Positions 9,452 to 19,067 of a stretch of 45,467 nt of DNA are shown here, piece by piece. Below the pieces are notes generated by a model. It was not told where the DNA came from. It saw only the letters and a list, made by a program, of their open reading frames with translations, and did no database searches. Source of the stretch: Oceanobacillus indicireducens (GTDB taxonomy: Bacteria > Bacillota > Bacilli > Bacillales > Amphibacillaceae); the NCBI RefSeq assembly GCF_014647195.1, contig NZ_BMOS01000012.1, positions 61,252 to 106,718 of the forward strand, given 5' to 3'. The first letter of the stretch is position 1. Each line of letters opens with the position of its first letter. A program made the translations under genes and the position numbers.

Positions 9452-11287
9452 TTATAGCGCATCGAGCATGGTGAATTGGGATTTGACTAATTCATAATAT
9501 TTTCCACGCTCGGCGATAAGTGTCTGATGATTGCCGCTTTCGAGGATTTTACCGTTCTCAAGTACGAATATCTTGTCAGCTTCCCGGATCGTTGAAAGCC
9601 GGTGGGCAATGATAATCGATGTTCTACCTTTTAACAGCCGCTTTAAAGCTTGTTGAATCTTCATTTCTGACTCTGTATCAATACTAGCTGTTGCCTCATC
9701 CAAAATTATAATACGCGGATTAGCAAGTAGTGCTCTTGCGAAAGAAAGTAATTGCCGTTCACCAGCTGAGAGAATATTCCCCCGCTCCTCCACTTCCGTA
9801 GCATATCCATTAGACAACCGTTTAATAAAATCGTCTGCCCCGACAACTTTTGCTGCTTCTATTACCTCTTCATCGGTTGCATCCGGCCTTCCGAAGCGAA
9901 TATTTTCCATAATTGTGCCCGAGAATATAAACGTATCTTGTAATACAACACTAATTTGTTCCCTTAGACTTGCAAGCTCAACATCCCGAAGATCCTTCCC
10001 ATCTATTTTCACTGCACCTTCTGTCGGATCGTAAAATCGGCTGATTAAATTGGCAATTGTCGATTTACCACTTCCTGTATGGCCAACTAATGCAATCGTT
10101 TCTCCCGCTTCAATATTTAGGGATATTTCATGCAGCGCAATCCGGTCCTGATTATAAGAAAACTGGACGCGTTCAAATTGAATATGCCCTTTCATATTCT
10201 GAAAAACATATGCATTCTCTTTCTCCTTTACATTAGGCCGTTCATCAAGAAATTCAAATATCCGCTCCGAGGAAGCCATTGCCATCAAGAGTTGATTATA
10301 CATTTGACCTAATCTTGAAATCGGCTCCCAAAACATTCCCGTAAAATAAGCAAATGATACGAAGGTACCGATTGCAATTCCACCATTTGCTTCTCCCAAC
10401 AAAATTAAATAGGAACCAAAAGCAATAAGAATAATTGTTCCAACTGCATCACTCATATCGACAAACGGGCGGAATAATGCACTCTTTTTCGCTGCGTCTC
10501 TGAAGCTGTGAAAGAATCCCTTATTCACTCCATCGAAAAACTCAGCATTTTCCCTTTCCTGTGAGAATGACTGGGTAATTCGCATCCCCTGAATCGCTTC
10601 GTTTAAATGGGAGTTCATTCGCGATTGATTAATTCGCACTTTCTGCCATGAACGGCGGATATTTCGTCTTAACTTCGTAGATATATAAAACATAATCGGT
10701 AGGACGATTAATACAGCAATGGCTAATTTTGGACTTAGGACAAAAAGAATAACCATAATGCCGATTAAAGTAATTGAATCCATTAATAAATTGATAATTC
10801 CGTTTGTAAAAAGTTCCTGTAACGAGTTAATATCATTTAAAATCCGGACAAGAATCGATCCCGCTGAACGATGATCGAAAAATCCATGGGATAGCCTTTG
10901 TACATGGGAAAATAAGTGATGGCGCAAATCATAGATGACATTTTGCCCAAGCTGGTTCACCCATTTTATTCGTAACACGTTTGCCAGATAACTTAATAAG
11001 TACAAGCAGCCTATGATGACAACGAGCCACGTCAATAGTGTCGTATCTTTATTTAAGATGGCAATATCAATCGCAACCTTCCCGACTAAGATCGGTACTG
11101 CTAAACGGACGAAGGTTGATACAAGCATTGCAATAATTGCGGCCGGTAAATAACTTTTGGCGTAAGGTTTTAAATAGGTTAAGAGTCGTAGCATTTGTTT
11201 CCAGTTAAACGGTTTTTCAATAACTTGTTCCACCGTATAATGAAAACGAGTTAAATGATTTTTCTTATCTTTCTTGGAAGTTTCCAA
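9452..11287 (-). CDS. yfiC: ABC exporter half-transporter, YfiC-like (ATPase plus permease)
   Basis: An N-terminal membrane domain with about six helices (residues ~40-320) is fused to a nucleotide-binding domain (~360-611): Walker A GHTGSGKST, Walker B IIILDEATAS with the catalytic Glu, and switch His in IIAHRLST. The signature is LSAGERQ instead of LSGGQ. The start is a TTG at 11285-11287, 6 bases after AAGGGGA. It lies 16 bases downstream of a second half-transporter, so the two form a heterodimeric exporter of the type common in multidrug pumps. Order and sizes (582 then 611 aa) fit B. subtilis yfiB-yfiC. The substrate is unknown. Confidence 0.8.
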   Translation of the reverse strand: METSKKDKKNHLTRFHYTVEQVIEKPFNWKQMLRLLTYLKPYAKSYLPAAIIAMLVSTFVRLAVPILVGKVAIDIAILNKDTTLLTWLVVIIGCLYLLSYLANVLRIKWVNQLGQNVIYDLRHHLFSHVQRLSHGFFDHRSAGSILVRILNDINSLQELFTNGIINLLMDSITLIGIMVILFVLSPKLAIAVLIVLPIMFYISTKLRRNIRRSWQKVRINQSRMNSHLNEAIQGMRITQSFSQERENAEFFDGVNKGFFHSFRDAAKKSALFRPFVDMSDAVGTIILIAFGSYLILLGEANGGIAIGTFVSFAYFTGMFWEPISRLGQMYNQLLMAMASSERIFEFLDERPNVKEKENAYVFQNMKGHIQFERVQFSYNQDRIALHEISLNIEAGETIALVGHTGSGKSTIANLISRFYDPTEGAVKIDGKDLRDVELASLREQISVVLQDTFIFSGTIMENIRFGRPDATDEEVIEAAKVVGADDFIKRLSNGYATEVEERGNILSAGERQLLSFARALLANPRIIILDEATASIDTESEMKIQQALKRLLKGRTSIIIAHRLSTIREADKIFVLENGKILESGNHQTLIAERGKYYELVKSQFTMLDAL

Positions 11288-11303
11288 TCGAATCCCCTTC
11301 CTC

Positions 11304-13052
11304 TCAGTTCACAAGTTCCATAATCTCTTCCCGGTCTTGATATTGAATATCGTAAATTCTGCGATATATTCCATGCTCTGCAAGTAATTGATTATGTGTT
11401 CCGCGTTCTTTTATTTCCCCTTCTTCCAGTACTAAAATTTCATCAGCATGCTTAATCGAGGAAATTCGATGGGCGATAATAAAGGACGTCCTCTCCTTCA
11501 TTACCTCTTTTAAAGCAGCCTGGATTTTAAACTCTGTCTCCATATCAACGGCAGATGTCGCATCATCCAAGATCAGGATACTTGGATTAATACAGAGCGC
11601 ACGGGCAATGGCAATCCGCTGCTTTTGGCCACCCGACAGTCCCATCCCTCTTTCGCCGAGTAATGTATCGTATCCTTTTGGCAATTGCATAATAAAATCA
11701 TGGGCCTGGGCACGTTTGGCCGCATCTATCACTTGTTCGTCACTTATATCGGGTCTTCCGTATGCGATATTTTCACGGATGGATGTTGAAAATAAGAAAG
11801 GTTCCTGTAATACGAAGCCAATCTGACTCCGTAATGATTTCAATTCATAATCGGAAACCAGTTCACCATCAACAAGGACTTCTCCCTTATCCGCTTCATA
11901 AAATCTTGTAATAAGCTGTGTAATACTCGTTTTCCCTGAACCAGTTGCGCCAATCAGCCCAATGACTTTCCCAGGAGGGGCATCAAAATCAATATCTTTT
12001 AAAGCTACGTCATCTTCTTCGACATATTGAAGTGATACATCTTTGAATGTGACATGACCCTTTATCGGTTGCCTGATTGCATTTTCTTTTTCCTGAATCT
12101 CTTCTTCCTGGTCAAGAATCTCGATCAAACGCTCTCCTGATGCTTTCGCTTGAGAAAACATATTAACAACAAACCCGAGGTTCATAATCGGACCGAGGAT
12201 ATACCAGACCAAACTAAAGAATGCAACAAGTTCACCAAGCGCCATTTGATCATTAATGACGAGATATCCGCCATACCCCAGTAACGAAACAACCGCTACA
12301 TTACCGATAAACTCCATTAACGGAAAGTATTTCGACCATAATTTAGAAGTGAACAAGTACCGCTTTCGGTAATCATCATTACTGGAAGAAAATCTGTCAA
12401 TCTCGAAATCTTCCCGTGATAATGATTTAACCGTGTTCATTCCACTGATATTCTCTTGCACTCGCGTATTTAACCTTCCAAACGATTTCCTTACTTTCCT
12501 AAATGCAGGGTGCACCTGTTTGTCAAATTGAAAAACAACGATACCCAAAAAAGGCATAGCAAGCATCGTAACGATCGCAAGTGGAATGGAATAATAAAAC
12601 ATGATCGTTAAACTGACACCAATCAAAACGACAATGCGGATTAATTCTGCAAATCCAGCGGATAGGAAAAAGCGAAAACCTTCTACGTCCGCAGTCAATC
12701 TTGACATAATGTCGCCAGTTTTTGAATTATCGTAATACTTAAAAGACAACACTTGCAATTTTCCATATAAAGCGTTTCTAAGATGATATACGGAGGTCAT
12801 CCCAAATAATTCACTTAAATATTGAAAAGAAAAAGTAGAAATCCCTTTAATAATCATGAGGCCGAAGAAGATAAGCGAAATATAAAGAATGAGTCCATAA
12901 CGATCCTGGAGTACGACTTCATCGATCGTTATTTGCAGAATGACCGGATAAACAACCGTGATACAAGTTAGAATAACTAGAAAGAATAACGACCAAAGAA
13001 AATAGTGCTTATATGGCCAATAGAATTCTTTCAATCGTTTAAATGTATTCAA
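11304..13052 (-). CDS. yfiB: ABC exporter half-transporter, YfiB-like, with a degenerate ATP site
   Basis: A six-helix exporter domain followed by an ATPase domain: Walker A GATGSGKTS, a standard signature LSGGQKQR, and Walker B ILILDDATSAVD. The usual catalytic Glu after the Walker B Asp is replaced by Asp, as in the non-catalytic site of heterodimeric exporters. That site would pair with the altered LSAGE signature of the downstream partner, so the pair has one consensus and one degenerate site. TTG start at 13050-13052, 5 bases after AGGGGGAG. Likely a multidrug or lipid-like substrate exporter (inference). Confidence 0.8.
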   Translation of the reverse strand: MNTFKRLKEFYWPYKHYFLWSLFFLVILTCITVVYPVILQITIDEVVLQDRYGLILYISLIFFGLMIIKGISTFSFQYLSELFGMTSVYHLRNALYGKLQVLSFKYYDNSKTGDIMSRLTADVEGFRFFLSAGFAELIRIVVLIGVSLTIMFYYSIPLAIVTMLAMPFLGIVVFQFDKQVHPAFRKVRKSFGRLNTRVQENISGMNTVKSLSREDFEIDRFSSSNDDYRKRYLFTSKLWSKYFPLMEFIGNVAVVSLLGYGGYLVINDQMALGELVAFFSLVWYILGPIMNLGFVVNMFSQAKASGERLIEILDQEEEIQEKENAIRQPIKGHVTFKDVSLQYVEEDDVALKDIDFDAPPGKVIGLIGATGSGKTSITQLITRFYEADKGEVLVDGELVSDYELKSLRSQIGFVLQEPFLFSTSIRENIAYGRPDISDEQVIDAAKRAQAHDFIMQLPKGYDTLLGERGMGLSGGQKQRIAIARALCINPSILILDDATSAVDMETEFKIQAALKEVMKERTSFIIAHRISSIKHADEILVLEEGEIKERGTHNQLLAEHGIYRRIYDIQYQDREEIMELVN

Positions 13053-13211
13053 TTGTGCTCCCCCTTCAAAATTGTCAGTATATATAAATATATCGGAAAC
13101 CGAAATAAATAGCTAGAACAAATTCTTGATTTTAATAATTTTTTTTCGGGACATGGGGTCAGAGGTTTTGTCCCACTTTCTGAATCTATGAATACATGAA
13201 GTTTAACCAAT

Positions 13212-13235
13212 AAAAAAACCCCAAATATTATGGGG
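13212..13235 (-). terminator. Terminator after cbpB
   Basis: Minus strand CCCCA-ATAATAT-TGGGG (13231-13235 with 13219-13223) followed by seven T. Close by, 13149-13173 holds a GGGACA/TGTCCC dyad of a GGGGTCAGAGG type also seen scattered in other bacteria (from memory). Confidence 0.8.
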
Positions 13236-13253
13236 ATATTTATTCGTTAGAGA

Positions 13254-13703
13254 TTATTTTTTATAATGTTTCATATAAATGTCTTTCTTCAATTCCTTTA
13301 ATATGGCTCGACGCGTTAAGATTCCGTCGAAGTAGCCATCTTCGTCAACTACACAGATAAAGGCATGATTGATTAATGCATTCAAGCCATCCACTAAATT
13401 ATTCTTCCTTGTCAAACATGGTATATCGCTGTTCATTACCTCTTCTACGCGCATTTCTGACAAGTTTTCGATTTCGAATCGTTCTAACCCAAGAATTTCA
13501 TTTAGAATCACGGTTTTGCCAACTATACCTACTAATTTATAAGACGAATCAAGTACAGGTACTGCGGCATAACCAGATTTCACAAGTACAAGTAAAGCAT
13601 GTTCTAGTGGATTGTTTAGTTGGACATGAGCAACCTTCTCCGATGAAATCATTAGTTCTTCTACAAGAATATTTTGTAATTCCCTTTCTTGCATGGTACT
13701 CAA
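13254..13703 (-). CDS. cbpB: CBS-domain c-di-AMP receptor (CbpB/DarB, YkuL)
   Basis: Two CBS motifs (about residues 15-75 and 88-145) and no other domain. Segments such as KVAHVQLNNPLEHALLVL and GLERFE closely resemble B. subtilis YkuL/DarB and Listeria CbpB. In those organisms the apo protein binds and activates the (p)ppGpp synthetase Rel when c-di-AMP is low, and DarB also acts on pyruvate carboxylase. The TTG start at 13701-13703 lies 8 bases after GGGGG; the ATG three codons in is too far from the ribosome site. Link to potassium: c-di-AMP also controls Ktr systems, which are encoded in this window. Confidence 0.87.
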   Translation of the reverse strand: MSTMQERELQNILVEELMISSEKVAHVQLNNPLEHALLVLVKSGYAAVPVLDSSYKLVGIVGKTVILNEILGLERFEIENLSEMRVEEVMNSDIPCLTRKNNLVDGLNALINHAFICVVDEDGYFDGILTRRAILKELKKDIYMKHYKK

Positions 13704-14172
13704 AAAAATTACCCCCTTCTCAAACTATATATCCATATTTTGTGCGGGTTAATTATTACGTCTTGCCCTTGTGTAACTACAAGTTTAAATACATGGTCGC
13801 GCTAACATTTCTCTAATGATCGTTAGTTAATTGTCATATGGACTCACTTCTATACAAAGATGCTCCTCTTTTATTGTATCAGATAACAAGATATTTTACG
13901 AAATTCAAACACTCAAAAGACAAATTGAAGACGTTTGGTTGGTATGTTGCGAGGGAATGCGAGCAGGTTATGACAAGGATAATGAAGACTGCATTTAAAA
14001 AACTTCATCTTATTAAAGTATATCGTTTTAGAAGAATTATGTCAATGATTTAACAGATAATTTAGATTATAATGCTTTTACTCGGAACCTTTAAAGTAAG
14101 TACAGTTACATTACTTATCCAGATTCCGCTTTATCCCTGTAGATTTCTCCCTGTACGGAGCCTTTGCTTACA
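13704..14172. other. Intergenic region without a supported gene
   Basis: AT-rich divergent region between cbpB and ykuE. A 71-codon frame at 13838-14053 has no ribosome site and no recognisable product. No repeat or terminator was seen. Confidence 0.5.
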
Positions 14173-14181
14173 TGCTATAAT
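14173..14181 (+). promoter_or_regulatory. Extended -10 promoter of ykuE
   Basis: TGCTATAAT matches the extended -10 (TGnTATAAT) and lies 60 bases before the ykuE start. Confidence 0.5.
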
Positions 14182-14240
14182 CGGAAAGTATAACTATTTA
14201 AACAGGACGGAAAGTTTTTATATAGAAAGGTTTGACCCAG

Positions 14241-15101
14241 ATGAATCGACGAGCATTTTTAAAGCGAGCGGCAGGATTCACAATGACTTTAATCGGCTTA
14301 AGCGGGGGAACATTTTTTTACAGTAGAGAAATTGAACCAGCAAGTCTACATATCCAAAAAGAAAACATTACATCGGATAACATTCCAACCACCTTCCATA
14401 AAAAGAAAATCATTCAATTCTCTGATACCCATCTTGGATTTAATTATTCGATTGAGAACTTAGAAAAGCTTGCCAACCAAATTAATAAACGTAACCCGGA
14501 CATTATTTTGTTTACAGGGGATTTAGTCGATAACCCTAAATATTTAAAAGCCCAAGAACACAAACCGATTATTGAAGTACTTAGCAGTTTGAACGCTCCC
14601 TTAGGAAAATATTGGATTTATGGAAATCATGATCATGGCGGTTACGGTACGGAAACAATTCTCGACATCATGGAAGCAGCTGATTTTACCTTATTACAAA
14701 ACAGCCATGTAGAAATTAGTTCGGAACAGGATACGTTCATTCTTGCAGGAATTGATGATCTAATGCTAGGCAAGCCCGATTTGGATGCTGCATTACAGCA
14801 AGCAAACCCAGAGTTATTTACAGTCTTGCTTGCCCATGAACCAGATTTTGCAGATGAAGCGGTAAAATATCCGGTAGATGTACAACTTTCAGGGCATAGC
14901 CACGGCGGTCAAGTGCGCTTACCTATCATCGGACACCTCTACACCCCTCTTTACGCGGAAAAATATGTACGTGGTAAGTATTTAATCGACAATCAGTTGC
15001 AATTATTTGTAAATGCAGGCATTGGGACTACCCGTGTCCCCTACCGTTTATTTTGTAAACCTGAAATCCATGAATATACACTTCAAGCGAATTTGTCATA
15101 A
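14241..15101 (+). CDS. ykuE: Tat-exported metallophosphoesterase YkuE
   Basis: Calcineurin-like phosphoesterase with dinuclear metal motifs in order: FSDTHLG, GDLVDN, GNHDHGG and LSGHSHGGQ. The N-terminus carries a twin-arginine signal (NRRAFLKRAAG then a hydrophobic stretch), consistent with B. subtilis YkuE, a substrate of the TatAyCy translocase that stays cell-wall associated. The ATG at 14241 (AAAGG 10 bases upstream) fits better than the TTG at 14232, which almost touches the ribosome site. Predicted length 286 aa. The physiological phosphoester is not known. Confidence 0.92.
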   Translation: MNRRAFLKRAAGFTMTLIGLSGGTFFYSREIEPASLHIQKENITSDNIPTTFHKKKIIQFSDTHLGFNYSIENLEKLANQINKRNPDIILFTGDLVDNPKYLKAQEHKPIIEVLSSLNAPLGKYWIYGNHDHGGYGTETILDIMEAADFTLLQNSHVEISSEQDTFILAGIDDLMLGKPDLDAALQQANPELFTVLLAHEPDFADEAVKYPVDVQLSGHSHGGQVRLPIIGHLYTPLYAEKYVRGKYLIDNQLQLFVNAGIGTTRVPYRLFCKPEIHEYTLQANLS

Positions 15102-15150
15102 AGGTTTCACAGGAAAATCATTGGGATCAGCTAAAATCAAAAGAAAAGCA

Positions 15151-15159
15151 TGCTATACT
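15151..15159 (+). promoter_or_regulatory. Extended -10 promoter of the Sco gene
   Basis: TGCTATACT, an extended -10, lies 39 bases before the start codon at 15198. Confidence 0.45.
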
Positions 15160-15197
15160 AAATCTAAGCATTATACTTAGAAAGGAAGATTGCTTAC

Positions 15198-15770
15198 ATG
15201 AAGCGCTTGTTATTTATCTTGGCACTCTCCCTTTTCCTTGCGGGCTGTGGTGAAGCAATCGAAACGAATATGAGTCAAGATATGCTCGACTTCGAATTCA
15301 CCACCCAGGATAACGAAACGCTGAGCCTTAAGGATTTAGAGGGTAAATACTGGATTGCAGATATGATTTTCACAAACTGTACGACAGTATGCTTACCAAT
15401 GACCGCCAACATGAAAATACTCCAGGACCGTTTAGCTGAAGAAGGATATGACGATATCGAACTTGTATCTTTTAGCGTCGATCCTGATTATGATACACCG
15501 GAAGTACTGCGCGAGTATGGAGAAGGCTATGATGCAGACTTCAGTAATTGGACATTTCTAACGGGTTATGATTTTGAAACGATAAAGGAAATTTCCATCA
15601 AATCGTTTAAGAGTTTACTTGCCGAAGCCCCAGAAGGTACGGATCAAGTAACGCATGGAACTAGATTTTTCCTGATCAATCCTGAAGGAGAAGTCATTAA
15701 GTTCTACGACGGAGTGCAATCCGAAAGTATGGAATCAATAATAAATGATATCAAAAAGCTAAATGAATAA
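15198..15770 (+). CDS. Sco1/SenC-family copper chaperone lipoprotein
   Basis: Membrane-anchored thioredoxin-like protein needed for building the CuA centre of cytochrome c oxidase. Lipobox LAGC puts the lipidated Cys at residue 17. The copper/redox motif is CTTVC (C61, C65) and the distal histidine ligand is H153 in VTHGTRF. The 190-aa size fits B. subtilis YpmQ (BsSco). Single gene with its own ribosome site (GAAAGGAAG) and terminator. It suggests the organism respires with a caa3-type oxidase (inference). Confidence 0.92.
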   Translation: MKRLLFILALSLFLAGCGEAIETNMSQDMLDFEFTTQDNETLSLKDLEGKYWIADMIFTNCTTVCLPMTANMKILQDRLAEEGYDDIELVSFSVDPDYDTPEVLREYGEGYDADFSNWTFLTGYDFETIKEISIKSFKSLLAEAPEGTDQVTHGTRFFLINPEGEVIKFYDGVQSESMESIINDIKKLNE

Positions 15771-15781
15771 GATCACCTACC

Positions 15782-15808
15782 AAAAGCATTCACTACGAAT
15801 GCTTTTTC
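15782..15808 (+). terminator. Terminator after the Sco gene
   Basis: AAAAGCATTC (15782-15791), loop ACTAC, GAATGCTTTT (15797-15806) ending in a T-run. Confidence 0.85.
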
Positions 15809-15815
15809 GCTTTCC

Positions 15816-15845
15816 ATAAAGTGAAACTTCATTCAGTGGGGATTT
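15816..15845 (+). repeat. Truncated copy of the ~156-bp structured repeat
   Basis: Matches the first ~29 bases (ATAAAGTGAAACTTCATTCA, then GTGGGG) of the full copies at 21046 and 22120 and then diverges. It again lies just downstream of a gene end. Confidence 0.7.
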
Positions 15846-15980
15846 ATGAACTGTATGCCTACAGACTTCAAATGGTGAGACACGAAAGACTATAAAAAAT
15901 CTATCAATCCCACCCCATTGCCTAAACCGGATCTTTAAGGTACGATAGATATACTAGAGGTATGCTAAAGGAGTGAATTT

Positions 15981-16451
15981 ATGAATACAGATAGTGATCT
16001 ACACGAAATAGCTCAGGCAATTTTCAGTGTTAATCGCCATGCGAAGACTGCCCCAGAGCCCCAACATTTATATTTCATCAAAAAAGAAGCGATCAATAAG
16101 CTGCTAAGAGAAAAACGCGCAAAAAAGATAGGCCTTCATTTCTCGGACAGACCTAAGTACAGCAACCAGCATTCCACACTGCTTGTTAAAGTGGCAGATT
16201 ATTATTTTCACATTCCTCCAACAAAGGAAGACTTCAAAGAATTGGAACATCTCGGTTCCCTGGATAAAAACTACCGAAATCCCCAATCGAAAATGTCACT
16301 TTCACAGGCTAAGCGGATTTTATACCCTTATATCAACTATAAGTCTTCAACCAAACCGAAAAGAAATCGATCATATGCATCAGCTTACTATACACCCTCA
16401 TCACTTGGTAAAATGAAATGGCCACCGACCAATGGATATAGAAAATATTAA
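15981..16451 (+). CDS. ykyB: YkyB family protein
   Basis: 156-aa soluble protein with segments VNRHAKTAPEP, KKIGLHFSDRP, DYYFHIPPTKEDF and SYRNP-like YRNPQSKMSLSQAK that are the hallmark of the YkyB family, whose function is unknown. A basic, Tyr/Ser-rich tail follows. ATG 15981 has AAAGGAG 7 bases upstream. In B. subtilis ykyB lies near ykuE and ykuL, so the cbpB-ykuE-ykyB neighbourhood is partly conserved here with a Sco gene inserted. Confidence 0.88.
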   Translation: MNTDSDLHEIAQAIFSVNRHAKTAPEPQHLYFIKKEAINKLLREKRAKKIGLHFSDRPKYSNQHSTLLVKVADYYFHIPPTKEDFKELEHLGSLDKNYRNPQSKMSLSQAKRILYPYINYKSSTKPKRNRSYASAYYTPSSLGKMKWPPTNGYRKY

Positions 16452-16504
16452 CCCTCTAGTTAAGCTCAATCGAGTAATGACTAACCATTAACTACAGACA
16501 TAAT

Positions 16505-16547
16505 AAAGTCCTTTATTTTCTCTAAATAAGAAAACAAAGGACTTTTT
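16505..16547. terminator. Terminator after ykyB, possibly bidirectional
   Basis: AAAGTCCTTT (16505-16514) pairs with AAAGGACTTT (16536-16545), extended by ATTTTCTC/GAAAAC pairing inside, and followed by T's on the plus strand. It lies between ykyB and the convergent aldehyde dehydrogenase. Confidence 0.75.
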
Positions 16548-16670
16548 CGTTACCCATATATAATAAAGCTAAATACTTCGTAACATAATTATTAGACTCT
16601 GTTTTTTTATAGACCTATTTTCTATGCTGCAGAAAACTGCGCAAGTATGGCTAGAAGGGGGTTATTCACC

Positions 16671-18128
16671 TTAAGAATATGGATAAACTCGTTTTGTGTG
16701 CTGAATGGAAATCCATTTAGTTGTAGTAAATGCATCTAAGCTCCATTCTCCATTTAGTCGTCCAATTCCTGAATTTTTGACACCACCGAAAGCGACGTTA
16801 GGCTCATCATTAATTGTTCCATCATTGATATGGATCATGCCAGTGTCCATTCGCTTTGCAAGCTCGGCACCACGCTCTACATCTCTTGTATGAATTGCAC
16901 CACTTAAACCATACGGGCTTTGGTTGGCATAGTTTAGAACTTCTTCTTCATTTGCTACTTTCATAATAGATACAACTGGTGCAAAGAATTCCTCATTTGC
17001 AATCGTCATATCTGGAGTAACATCAGTAAATACAACTGGTTCTATTACGTTCCCTTTAACATTTCCTTTAAGTAAAGGAGTTGCCCCCTCTTCAATACCT
17101 TTTTCAATTAATTCTACAGTCGTTTTAACTTGGCGTTCATTAATAACTGGTCCAATAATCGTGTTTGGATCTTTCGGGTCACCACAAGTCAAACCAGATA
17201 CTGTCTTGATATATTTTTCCACAAATTCATCATATACATCTTCATGAACAATTAAGCGATTAGTTGACATACAGATTTGTCCTTGATGTGTGAAGCGGCT
17301 AAATACGCCTGCACTTACTGCTAAATCAATATCTGCATCCTCTAAAACAACTAAAGCACTATTTCCACCTAATTCCAGATGAACTTCTTTTAGATTTCTT
17401 CCAGCAACTTCTCCTATATGTTTTCCAACCTTTGTTGATCCTGTAAAGGAAATAGCACGTGGAATTGGGTGTTCTACAAATTTATCTCCAATTTCCGATA
17501 TTTCAGTAGTAATCACATTTAACAAGCCTTTAGGCAGTCCAACACTCTCAAATATTTTAGCAATAAGTGTTCCGCCTGTAATTGTTGTATGCTCATGCGG
17601 CTTCAATACGACACCATTCCCAGTAGCCAAAGCCGGTGCAACAGATTTCATGGATAAGAAAAACGGGAAATTAAAGGGACTAATAACCCCAACCACACCA
17701 ACTGGTACACGATAAACACGGTTTTCTTTACCATCAATTGGAGATGGTAAAATGGTACCATTCATGCGCATAGGAAAAGTGGCTGCTTCTTTTATCAAAT
17801 TTGTAACTAAGCCAATCTCAAATTCTGCTTTTAAACGTGTACCACCAATCTCATCCGTAATTATATTAACAATTGCTTCATGATTTTCATTGATATAATC
17901 TACAGCTCTATCAAACACTTCTCTTTGTACAACTGGGTTTGTTTTCGCCCACTTTTCTTGTACAGTTTGTGCCGATTCATATGCATCATTCAAATCTGCT
18001 ATACTAGCAGCTTTATATGTTGCAATAATTTCACCATTGTATGGGTTTTTATTTTCTATTATAAGATCACTAGAACCGTCTTTCCATTCTCCGTTAATAT
18101 ATTGACTTGCTAATTCTTTATAGTTCAT
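16671..18128 (-). CDS. yfmT: NAD(P)-dependent aldehyde dehydrogenase, YfmT (vanillin dehydrogenase)-like
   Basis: Full-length ALDH-superfamily enzyme: cofactor-binding segment SPFNFPF, FTGSTKVG, general-base Glu252 in LELGGNS and catalytic Cys286 in GQICMSTNR. The frame opens at 18149, but GAAAGG lies 9 bases before the ATG at 18126-18128, which gives 485 aa, the size of B. subtilis YfmT. It follows a soluble chemoreceptor gene by 13 bases; the same receptor/dehydrogenase pair occurs in B. subtilis (yfmS/yfmT). Aromatic aldehydes such as vanillin are likely substrates by analogy; other aldehydes cannot be excluded. Confidence 0.82.
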   Translation of the reverse strand: MNYKELASQYINGEWKDGSSDLIIENKNPYNGEIIATYKAASIADLNDAYESAQTVQEKWAKTNPVVQREVFDRAVDYINENHEAIVNIITDEIGGTRLKAEFEIGLVTNLIKEAATFPMRMNGTILPSPIDGKENRVYRVPVGVVGVISPFNFPFFLSMKSVAPALATGNGVVLKPHEHTTITGGTLIAKIFESVGLPKGLLNVITTEISEIGDKFVEHPIPRAISFTGSTKVGKHIGEVAGRNLKEVHLELGGNSALVVLEDADIDLAVSAGVFSRFTHQGQICMSTNRLIVHEDVYDEFVEKYIKTVSGLTCGDPKDPNTIIGPVINERQVKTTVELIEKGIEEGATPLLKGNVKGNVIEPVVFTDVTPDMTIANEEFFAPVVSIMKVANEEEVLNYANQSPYGLSGAIHTRDVERGAELAKRMDTGMIHINDGTINDEPNVAFGGVKNSGIGRLNGEWSLDAFTTTKWISIQHTKRVYPYS

Positions 18129-18141
18129 CTCATTCAACCTT

Positions 18142-19005
18142 TCATTCACTTTTTAACTCCATGTTTTCTCTAGCTAATTCCGCTAAACTACGAATATTTC
18201 CATTGATTTCTTCCATTGTTGCTGTTAGTTCTTCAATCGAAGCGGATTGGGTATTGGATTCCAAATTTACTTTTTGTATATCCTTATCCAGATCCTCGAT
18301 TACACTTTTAATTTGGGTTGTAATATTTTGGATTTCCTGTACATTGTCCTTTGAATTAGTTGCCATTTTTCTAATTTCATCAGCGACAACTCCAAATCCT
18401 CTCCCATGTTCTCCAGCACGTGCTGATTCAATAGCTGCATTTAAACCAAGTAAATTACTCTGATCCGCGATATCCCTAACAACTGTTGAAACTTTGTCAA
18501 TAAGGTCTACACTATCTGTTACTTCATTTGCCTTTTCAGAAACAAAGTTAAGATTCGTAGCTAGTTCATTAACTGATTCTGCCATTTCTTGAACCGTATT
18601 CGTTACATCATTAATCACATTGGATAGACTGCCAGCTATTTCTGAAAGTTTGTTCGCCTTATCGACATTTAACCCAACACCAACTCCACCAATTACTTTC
18701 CCATGCTCATCATGCACAGGTGTTGCACGAGAAACAAGATTTACTCCAAATAAATCAGCCGGTACCACCATAGCCTGATTTTTATTTTCATGAATCGCTT
18801 TCGCAATAATATCACCTTCAAGCAATGGATCACCAGGAGCTACATGAAGTGAGAAGGTTTTCGCAGGAATATTGATTAGCAATTTTTCTGTATCATAAAT
18901 CCCTATTGTTATATCATCATTAACTAGCATTTGAAAATATGGAGCTACTTGGATAAAGGACTGCAGGACTGGATGTGCCTCTTTTTGTATTAAAGAATCT
19001 TGCAT
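18142..19005 (-). CDS. yfmS: Soluble methyl-accepting chemotaxis protein (YfmS-like)
   Basis: 287-aa receptor without any membrane helix. An N-terminal sensory domain (about 1-110, PAS-like, containing [11 protein letters not shown] and [20 protein letters not shown]) is followed by a short MCP signalling coil whose conserved tip is [20 protein letters not shown]. It should couple through CheW to CheA in the cytoplasm. The start ATG has AGGAG 9 bases upstream. Operon with the aldehyde dehydrogenase suggests sensing of a cytoplasmic metabolite or redox state linked to its substrate (inference). Confidence 0.88.
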   Translation of the reverse strand: MQDSLIQKEAHPVLQSFIQVAPYFQMLVNDDITIGIYDTEKLLINIPAKTFSLHVAPGDPLLEGDIIAKAIHENKNQAMVVPADLFGVNLVSRATPVHDEHGKVIGGVGVGLNVDKANKLSEIAGSLSNVINDVTNTVQEMAESVNELATNLNFVSEKANEVTDSVDLIDKVSTVVRDIADQSNLLGLNAAIESARAGEHGRGFGVVADEIRKMATNSKDNVQEIQNITTQIKSVIEDLDKDIQKVNLESNTQSASIEELTATMEEINGNIRSLAELARENMELKSE

Positions 19006-19067
19006 TATTCTACGTCTCCTGTCATAAATTTACCCGGAATAGGTATATGTATTTATTTCTATTCTTT

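Noticed and set aside
13838-14053. 71-codon ORF between cbpB and ykuE
   Set aside because: No ribosome site, no recognisable domain, and ordinary non-coding composition.
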